Positions 58,401 to 64,000 of a stretch of 64,000 nt of DNA are shown in pieces. A model generated the notes under the pieces. The model had not been told where the DNA came from. It worked only from the letters and a program-made list of their open reading frames with translations, and did not search any database. This DNA comes from Endocalyx cinctus (taxonomy: Eukaryota; Ascomycota; Sordariomycetes; Amphisphaeriales; Apiosporaceae). Location of the stretch: positions 337,835-401,834 of the forward strand of contig BCKC01000011.1 in assembly GCA_001600455.1 (NCBI GenBank), in the 5' to 3' direction. How positions within the stretch are numbered: the first letter of the stretch is position 1; every line of letters begins with the position of its first letter. The translations under genes were made by a program, and so were the position numbers.

Positions 58401-59999
58401 GTTATACCGCCTTTGCTTTCTTCACTATTAACTCGGGACAACGCGCAGGACTCTGATAGTTGGAATCTTCACAAGACATTAACTGAGGCTGATCCAAGGC
58501 AGCACGAAGATCTTGTAATAAATATGGTCCGGGGGGTAGTCGCTAAAGCACTGGGCTATACCAATTCTCTCGAGGTGGATATACATCGCCCTTTACAAGA
58601 CATCGGAATTGACTCCTTGACCGCGGTCCAAATGCGAAATCATTTGGCAACATTAACGGGCTTGACGCTATCTGTCAATGTCGTCCTATTACATCCAAAT
58701 CTGAAGGCTCTGAGTGAGTCGCTAGTGTCTCGGCTGCGAGACACAGATGTATCATCATCCACAACCGCCGCATCCAGCAGTGAGACTACTGCCACAACTG
58801 CAATTGACTCGCCTAGTTTGAACATGATGGCGGTGAGAAAGGGTTGTCTAGACAATAGTTTTGTGTTCGACAATGTGACACGGAACCCAAGTGCATGTAC
58901 CAGCCCTCCAATCTCCGTCTTCCTGACAGGCGCTACAGGTTTCGTCGGCGCCTTCATTTTGTATGAGCTGCTTAAGCAGGGCATAAAGACATATTGTCTT
59001 GTACGTGCTAATTCTACAGACGAAGGGCGACAACGGGTAGTGGGCAGCCTGGAGGAGTATGGCCTCTGGGAGTCCCGGTTTTCATCCCTAATTGAACCAA
59101 TAGCGGGTGATGTTTCACAACGCTTCTTAGGTTTGACGGAAGAGGTATTCGACTATTTAGCGGATCGAGTCGATGCTGTCTGTCATTCTGCGGCTCTAGT
59201 CGATTGGATGCGACCACTAGAAGATTATGTCGGCCCTAATATCGTTAGCACCCATGAGATATTGCGCCTGGCTTCTCGTGGCCGCGGCAAAGCAGTTCAT
59301 CTAGTGTCCACTATTTCGACGTTGCCCAAGCATATGGGGTTAGATCTTACTGAGGAGGATCAGGAGTATGGTTATGGAACATCGAAATATATGGCCGAAA
59401 GGATGGTAGCAGCAGCTCGGTGGCGTGGTGCCCGAGCATCCTCGTACCGCTTACCGTTCGTTGCTGCCTCAACCAAGACTGGACACTTCCGTCTCGACCG
59501 CGGTGATTTCTTACACAACTTGATAACGGGATGCCTTGAGATGGGGGCGTTCCCGTCCATAGAGGATGAAATGTCCTATGTGCTACCAGTCGACTACCTG
59601 AGTCAAACTATCGTAGCCATAATGACACGAGACTTTCATCAACTAGGACGCGACTTTGACTTTCTAAACTCTCGTGCACCAAGCTGGAGAAAATTCTTTA
59701 AATGGATGGATAAGGACGACAGGGTCAGGAATACGTTAACTTTTGGTGAATGGAAGAAGCAAGCACTGGAACATGCTGCTGCCTACCCAAACAGCCCTTT
59801 GGCTCGTATTGCGGCGGTTTTCGATGGCTACACGGACGCGACAGCGCCTGGCATGCTCAGAGGCCTTTCTGTTGGAGAAAACGTTTTGGGCGGGAAAGAA
59901 TATCCAGCGCTGCCGATTGACGAGAAATTTGCGGAGGTATATCTGAGCCGAATTGACGCCGCTATTGACGCCGCTAAGGATCCGAGAGACGGGGAGTGA
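52467..59999 (+). CDS. swnK: SwnK-type NRPS-PKS hybrid (A-T-KS-AT-KR-T-R)
   Basis: Single intron-free exon; 2510 residues from ATG 52467 (52470 is also possible). Domain order: A about 30-510 (T-S-G-S-T-G-R-P-K-G at about 173), T with Ser564 in G-G-D-S, KS about 620-1050 with Cys797 in D-T-A-C-S-S, AT about 1155-1510 with Ser1252 in G-H-S-L-G-E, KR about 1735-1930 (G-G-L-G-N-L-G; Y-A-A-A-N), T with Ser2050 in G-I-D-S, and terminal R from about 2150 (G-A-T-G-F-V-G) to 2490. There is no condensation, dehydratase or enoyl reductase domain. This exact order is that of SwnK, the swainsonine synthetase, in which L-pipecolate is loaded, extended once with malonyl-CoA, optionally reduced, released by NADPH-dependent reduction and closes to an indolizidine. 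The adenylation specificity code was not extracted, so the starter is family inference. All active residues look intact. Confidence 0.9.
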   Translation: MMFNSNRDSHTQFNETDDPTTLGLCLHELLENVTENYLDTKAALICHDTELTFGGLNRLANRIARGLLQRGISNGDVVGVASDRSVELVAVLLGVWKAGAIYVPIDPDFPAGRINQMMDDAHPKLFITNDSAKEAFFSWRDISLGVAEVLHDIDVSNDSGDLKIKVRSDDLAYIMYTSGSTGRPKGVEVSHGSVSNLLLSLKKDPGCSESDTLLAITTISFDMAIPEIFLPLLSGATAIIAQKNEVKDPSALVRLMERHKVTIMQGTPAIWQMLLDSGWRGQPRLQKIFCGGEALSRTLADRLLECGDMMWNMYGPTEATVYGSIWKVRNGEDILIGRPLSNGRLYVLDTNMSPVPFGSPGELYIGGAGVARGYRNNSELTRTRFLDNLFHAGSMYRTGDLACFQESGELSLMGRIDGQVKIRGYRIELGDIEAAIMKHEDVSGAVVISRDDRLVAYCIKRIRTEKSEANLPMMLNHILRPWLTERLPAYMVPTFFVEMEVFPITVNGKIDRKALPDPATTIHITADMRPSTELEGEILTIWSKVLGHDRIGVDDNFFEIGGDSARVIRVQHELERMLGWPVLSPKLFEHYTVKSLAAYLSIPHGASDKAPQPRGYPVNNTEDIAIISMACRLPGGISTPDDFWELLDRGGDAITDMPKDRWDVDSLYDAKPEVKGKSYCRRGGFLSSINSFDTSFFGISPREAQALDPAQYMMLETCWEGFERAGCTMDQLRGSQTGVFIGTSNILSHQGLNPNAVHFLDELDGYTVTGSAGGTMSGRISYQLGLEGPTMTIDTACSSSLVTTHLACTALRQGECDMAISGGITLMMNPGLHVEFSRQQGMSPDGRCRAFDANTEGTGWSEGSVVVVLKRLSEAQRDGDQIHGVIRGTAVNHAGRSASLTTPRGPAQQRLISTALAAARLEPQDIDYVEAHGTGTKLGDPIEATALAEVFGPSRVDTEPLYIGAAKSNIGHTQAAAGLVGLLKVVLSMQHETLPESLHIVKPTSAVDWKAANLLPVMSKRSWVARETRVRRAGVSAFGIGGTNAHVVIEEPPKQIPVGKSTETEVRAPRMIPFLLSGNTEKSLRLQAKKLHQHIHDTVNQQNLGDIAYSLATTRSHLRKRLVLMARDNNELLQKLESISQSDHFEVAPADCGEAPKLAILFSGQGSQWPGMGKDICDSFPVFREKLCEIADEFTELEIPLLDVMWAEPDSTLAAYLNRTDYAQPALFALEVALWHMWQSWGVKPEFVLGHSLGELVAAHVAGILDLHDASRLVAARGRMMQAQSSDSRMISLEANPAEVSAIIEQFGYGDKVDIALYNTPMQTVISGDDHPSQMIESYFAEQGRKTKTVVIGHAFHSRHMDGMLAGFQDVAETIRYNPPQLSIISSLEGTIATAGQLEKADYWVKQAREPVRFYDSVQTLARHGTNIFLELGPSQVLCGMGAASLVDNDKTKSNVWLTSLSPHQKDSSTIQRSLADLHARHVHINWSTHFSPLVYKRVELPTYAFQRDFLQSLNWRRSYATRSADETDGCVPSVSSAESQFEIVWHPVKAHSICRSRAWGILHLDYDDGTWSNNVKDILSRNGIRVVQIETLADADSLDGVLCLWDSDVDVTSQTQGTLTRALRLLQIAAQIGLMKPLVWATHRSIGVSIEYSDATIKPGSAPLWGLMRTARNEHPELQLRLVDLDDEADTCVFSALILNDEPECAVRKGEVLVPRMQRIDSTVKSTAAERIIRPDGAVLITGGLGNLGARVARWLVTEHEIRDLILTSRRGMETPGAEALVAELSKLGAKVIVMATDIENPKNIEPIMALFNQSRPLRGVIHAAGVVDSGILSTMTADKCATTLAPKVYGAWALHQSTQNMDLDVFMMFSSISGVLGMPGLANYAAANVFLDALAHLRRGRGLPATSIAYGTWAGDGMASRLSRATQSHLSNYGLKPLAPDIGLEILKEAVGSTRPMTVAAVLDLARVQRYFEEQGVIPPLLSSLLTRDNAQDSDSWNLHKTLTEADPRQHEDLVINMVRGVVAKALGYTNSLEVDIHRPLQDIGIDSLTAVQMRNHLATLTGLTLSVNVVLLHPNLKALSESLVSRLRDTDVSSSTTAASSSETTATTAIDSPSLNMMAVRKGCLDNSFVFDNVTRNPSACTSPPISVFLTGATGFVGAFILYELLKQGIKTYCLVRANSTDEGRQRVVGSLEEYGLWESRFSSLIEPIAGDVSQRFLGLTEEVFDYLADRVDAVCHSAALVDWMRPLEDYVGPNIVSTHEILRLASRGRGKAVHLVSTISTLPKHMGLDLTEEDQEYGYGTSKYMAERMVAAARWRGARASSYRLPFVAASTKTGHFRLDRGDFLHNLITGCLEMGAFPSIEDEMSYVLPVDYLSQTIVAIMTRDFHQLGRDFDFLNSRAPSWRKFFKWMDKDDRVRNTLTFGEWKKQALEHAAAYPNSPLARIAAVFDGYTDATAPGMLRGLSVGENVLGGKEYPALPIDEKFAEVYLSRIDAAIDAAKDPRDGE

Positions 60000-61125
60000 A
60001 AGAGCTCAAAAAATTGAATTGATGAGGTATGAATATTGACAGCTTTCGTCGTGTTCAAAGAAAACAAAAAAAAATACGGAGTGTGTACGATTTATTTTAC
60101 TCAGTTGAAATAAGGAAATTCGGGTGGAGAGAGACAAGAAGGGATCCATGAATAAAATACCTAAGCTACTAGGTACTCTAAGTATATCACTAGGTTCTAT
60201 AGGCGTTGTTATCGCTGTATCGTAGCGTCTTGTTTTAGGCATGACCCCACTGTAACTTCAGGGGCCTAACCTGCGCGTGGCTGGCTGGCGGGCTAGGTAA
60301 TAGTAGAAGAAGTAGTGAAAGGATATAAGAGAGACCCCCTGTAGGACTTTTTTTTTTTTTTTTTTTTAGCACTATAGTCTCCTGTATTAGGGCTTTCCTA
60401 TGTTCAAACCCCCAAATGCTCCAATAGCTGCTGGAAGACGGAAATGATTTCTCAACCATCGTGATGAATCGGTCTAAAAGGTGGCATCATTGATGTCTAA
60501 GTTATGTGTAAAGACCGATGAACAATAAATTATCCATGGAAACTTAAAGAGTGTTCCTAGACTGTCAGTAGTCAGTACTTTCTATCACCATGCGAGCAAC
60601 AGTTTCATTAACGATCTCCTATTCATACACGCCCTTCTGCATAACCCCACCATCTCTCTTCTCAACGACCATTCCTTATCAGATTGTAAAGTTGTATTTG
60701 TAGACTTAGATGTACTTCCTTTATCAGGGATCATGTAATTCATGGTAAATTTCGTACAAAACTTGAGCCGATTCTAGTGCTGCGAAGCGTATCTTTGGCT
60801 ATGTGAGGCCCTAAGTCCTCTCTTTTCCGTTATCTGACATCCAACAGCTAGGGCGCTTCCAGCGAGGCCTTAAGTGTAACTGAAGCAGTCGTGATATGCT
60901 CCGCATTTAAGCAGATATGTGCGCTGTTTTATCGTGGAGGGAAAAAGGTGAAGTATCAATAACATTATGAATTGGCACTAGAACCGCCGATAGTATTTAG
61001 GTGTGGTCGCATCTTTGGTGACGCAGGCAGCGTTAATTATAAATCAAAAATCTCAATTTACTAGTTTCTTTTTCGATAGAACCACCCGAGCTAACTCAGG
61101 CATGAAAAGTTAACGTGTCACTTAT
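60000..61125. other. Intergenic between convergent hybrid and oxidase genes
   Basis: No gene seen. T-tract at 60349-60367. Region holds the 3' ends of both genes. Confidence 0.5.
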
Positions 61126-63560
61126 CTATTGACTAATTAGTTCCTCACTAAGTGTCTCGTACGATGAATTTCTTCCAAACGCAATTAACCACCTGGCAAT
61201 GCGGTCAGCAATAGCCATCGTAGTAATCATAGGGTTAACACCGCTTGCGGAAGGGAACACGCTCGCATCCGCCACATAGAGATTTTCTGCTTCCCACACC
61301 TTGCCACGGTCATCCACGACGCCATCTTCCGGACGTGCACTCATTCGACATGAGCCCATTTGGTGTGCGCAGCTAAAGAAATTTCCAGCTGGATTCATAT
61401 CGTCGGCCTCTAACTTTTGAAGCCACGTTACGAAGTCCTTGTCTTCCAACGTCCGGTCTTCCACAGGCCTATTATCACACTTGAAAGACGGCGCATTCAG
61501 CACGAAGGGAAACAGCTCGACTGCACCCTGGAGATAACAGAGCTTCGCGATCGCGGCCAAGCCTGAAACGATATGTCCACGGTCAAACTTAGAAGGTGAA
61601 TATGAAATAGCGGGACGCCCGTTATCTGGATCGGGTTGCACGCTTCCCGGGTCGCGGTCTCTAGCGATGGCAATGAACGAATTCAATTGCCTGAACTGTA
61701 GAGCATCAACCTTGTATTGCAGGGCGCTGTGCCACGGAATAGTAAACGCTGTCATATGAGGCTGGTCCCTTTAGTATTGATTAGTTCTGAGTATATGGGA
61801 CAATTGCGGTGCTTACCACGCAAGCCGATGTTTCGATCTTAACACCATGCCCCTTTCCATCGAGATTTTCAAATTCTGATACAACACTTGTTAAGATGCT
61901 ACCTACGAATAGTTTAAGTAGTTAGTTTTCTGTACTTTCATCTAGTAATAACGGTTTCTGGCTCACCTTCCCATGCACGGATCTCGCGGTCGAATGCAGC
62001 GACGAAGTTACCAGAGGGATGCATATGAAGATTCTTGCCGATATGTGGACTCTATTTTAAGTTTCGAGATATTAGTTTTTTTTTTTTAGTCAATCGCCAG
62101 GTTAATATTTCCACTTACTTTCAAGTCACTTCTCATCAGTAAGAGAGGAGTGTTCAGAGCCCCACAGGCCACGATAACATTCTTTGCTTGTATCTTAACT
62201 TGTCTCCGTATGCGCTTGTTTTCGAAGGCATACGGATTTTCTTCAGCGCCCCGGGAGGTCCAAGTACCAAGGATACCTGTTGCGTGCATTGGAAGCTGGC
62301 TTTCAAACAGAATCTCGGATACGTCGAGACCTTCGATAAATTTTGCACCAGCCTTACCAGCAGCTGGTAACCAACTCACAGCCGGGCCCTGTTTCTCACT
62401 GGCGCGACATCCGAAACCACAGTGCCCACAAGAATGCTCATGACCGCCAGAGTTTTGAGGACATGAGTATCCTTTCCACCCCAACTTCTCGCACCCATCG
62501 ACTAGGACTCGGTTTCGATGAGTATGGCGGATGTTAGTGGCACTCACCCCCATGAAGTCTGAAACGCGGTCTAGTGATTCTTGATACTCTTTCGTAGTAA
62601 AGAAGGACAATCCTGCTCTTGCCCATTCATCTCTCACGAAGGCTTGGGTTTGAAGGCTTGCCCCCCAATTTATAGTGCCGCCTCCTCCCCAGCAACTTCC
62701 GGCTAGGATAGTTGTAGCCCCATCCATGCTTTGGAGTCCTTTTTCGTATAGTATATCTGCATTCTCAACAGCTATGGGAAGCAGGTGAGGCGGTAAGTAA
62801 TAACCCTTGTCAACTACAATGACACGAACACCAGCCTCAGCAAGAGTTTTGGCGCACACAGCACCCCCACAACCAGAACCGACAATGACTACGTCGGTCT
62901 CTATGGTAGCAACTTCCGGAGAATCATGAAAGGTCATAAAATTGAAATCTATGACTGATCCTGGCTCGCAACTCTTATTCTCAGCTACGTTGTAATCGCT
63001 AAGTTCTAACCAAAGTTGGTCAGACTGTGACCAGCCGAGCTTGGACATGAGAAGGAATGACCTAGATAAAGCAGCCCATAGCGGGAGCCAACCATTGAGC
63101 CATGATTTGATAATTGCCTCTCGGGTCTGAACGGGTTGTTTGTCAAACGGAGACAAGTACCATGTCATTATTAGACTTCCAAGCCGTGTTCTGACTGACT
63201 AGTAAGTATTATCAGAATGATTAGAAAGATTAGGCGGGGCCTTACGAACCCTAGGAAGCTTAAAAGACTGCCCAATTTTCCTCTCGATCCGGGCGACAGA
63301 TTCTGTATGGTCTGTTCGATAATGGACTTAAACTTCTGATTTTCCAAAGGCTTGGCGCCGAGATAGTCACGGAATTGCGCTATAGTCGGTGGATGCTCCA
63401 TTCGGGTTTGAAGTGTTTTATAGGCCTGCTGAAATTCATTTGTGGATATAACCACCTGACTGCCGACTGTACCTGATTGAGGTGAGTCGGCGACTATGAT
63501 AGAAGGAACAGCAGCCTCAAGCAATGCGAACAGAACACTCCACTGCTTCTCGGTGAACAT
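61126..63560 (-). CDS. Long-chain alcohol oxidase (FAO family, GMC oxidoreductase)
   Basis: Exons (minus strand) 63560-63246, 63198-62119, 62051-61967, 61902-61817, 61761-61126 give 733 residues, normal for FAO1-like enzymes. FAD-binding motif V-I-V-G-S-G-C-G-G about residue 200; C-terminal signatures H-Q-M-G-S-C-R-M and A-D-A-S-V-F-P-S-A-S-G-V-N-P-M. Oxidises fatty alcohols to aldehydes with O2, giving H2O2; in yeasts such enzymes work in omega-oxidation at peroxisomes or ER. No obvious C-terminal SKL signal (ends I-S-Q). Placed next to the hybrid synthase, convergent with it; a role with alkaloid or lipid tailoring cannot be read. Acceptor 63199 of intron 1 is chosen by frame and conserved sequence. 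Confidence 0.92.
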
Positions 63561-64000
63561 CTTGTTGCAAGAAGAATAATATTGACTTGGTGCTTTAAGG
63601 AAGCTAAGAATCGGTTGCTTTTGAATTTAGTCGCAGTATGTGATGGGGAATTCTCGAATAACTAGAGAGAGAAAAAGGAAACGTGAATAAGTAAGCGTAT
63701 ATTAACAATGATATTGAGAATTGAGTGATCATTTTAGAAAAAATTGACAGTCGACTGCCCCTCTTCAGTAATCAATATGGAAGTATGGAACTAGGAATAA
63801 CTTCAAAATAACTGCATAAAGAATGTTATGGATAAGAAGTGGGGGTTGTTGCTTTTAGTCTTGGCTGAATGGGTTACTGATTGTGGTAGGTAAAGTAAGG
63901 AGTTGTCAGACCGACCTGGACAGTTCAACACGACATGTAACTTCAGAAGTAATTCGGTTACAACTTACAAGGCCACCCAAAACAAACGAATTAAGAACTT
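63561..64000. other. Right edge, promoter of the alcohol oxidase
   Basis: No gene seen. Minus-strand promoter of the oxidase lies here. Confidence 0.5.

Noticed and set aside
11539..60080. Repeated ACTCCGT/ACGGAGT words in intergenic DNA (11539, 41049, 41268, 52166, 60070) as possible transposon ends.
   Set aside because: A 7-base word is expected several times by chance in 64 kb on two strands; no paired terminal repeats or target duplications seen.
1..64000. CRISPR arrays, tRNA, rRNA genes and insertion sequences.
   Set aside because: None recognised; CRISPR and bacterial elements are not expected in this fungal DNA.

Overview
The window is nuclear DNA of a filamentous ascomycete (Pezizomycotina). 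The evidence is short GT..AG introns of about 50-95 nt, many with one-codon phase junctions that restore conserved motifs, long homopolymer tracts between genes, and fungal-only families: a highly reducing polyketide synthase, a Pth11/rhodopsin-like membrane protein, LYS2-type A-T-R reductases, and a SwnK-type hybrid. The class or genus cannot be read from the sequence. Exon boundaries below are my own reading of splice sites and frames. Codon totals close exactly in every spliced model I give.

Left part (about 0.6-24 kb) looks like one polyketide cluster: a rhodopsin-like membrane protein (591-1995), a P450 (3351-5124), a classical SDR (6746-7807), a cupin (8545-9231), an AYR1-like reductase on the minus strand with nine exons (9799-11099), an 11-exon HR-PKS with KS-AT-DH-(remnant MT)-ER-KR-ACP (11710-19693), a decayed adenylation-domain start (20510-20722) and an MFS transporter (22055-23991). 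The synthase makes and reduces the chain, the P450, SDR, cupin and AYR1-like enzymes could tailor it, and the MFS protein could export it.

Middle part (24.5-40.4 kb) is an orphan multi-pass membrane protein, a 4.7-kb gene-poor stretch with one possible decayed gene, a C2H2-like acidic-tailed protein, a maltose O-acetyltransferase-like hexapeptide protein, an amidase and an EHN-type epoxide hydrolase. These look like ordinary accessory genes rather than one pathway.

Right part (41.7-63.6 kb) is the most interesting. It holds an intronless A-T-KS-AT-KR-T-R hybrid with the architecture of SwnK, the swainsonine synthetase (52467-59999), a divergently oriented NmrA-type reductase (50256-51301) and a phytanoyl-CoA-dioxygenase-family protein (48782-49639). 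These three match the SwnK / SwnN-or-SwnR / SwnH set of swainsonine (SWN) clusters. Beside them sit a LYS2-like alpha-aminoadipate reductase lacking the usual N-terminal region (41671-45641), a Tri3-like/condensation-fold acyltransferase (47229-48680) and a long-chain alcohol oxidase (61126-63560), which are not part of the described SWN core. My proposal is a lysine-derived indolizidine-type cluster in which the LYS2 paralogue supplies aminoadipate semialdehyde/P6C for the pipecolate-type starter. Aminotransferase (SwnA), a second reductase, a second dioxygenase and the transporter (SwnT) are not visible in this window and may lie beyond its right edge or be absent.
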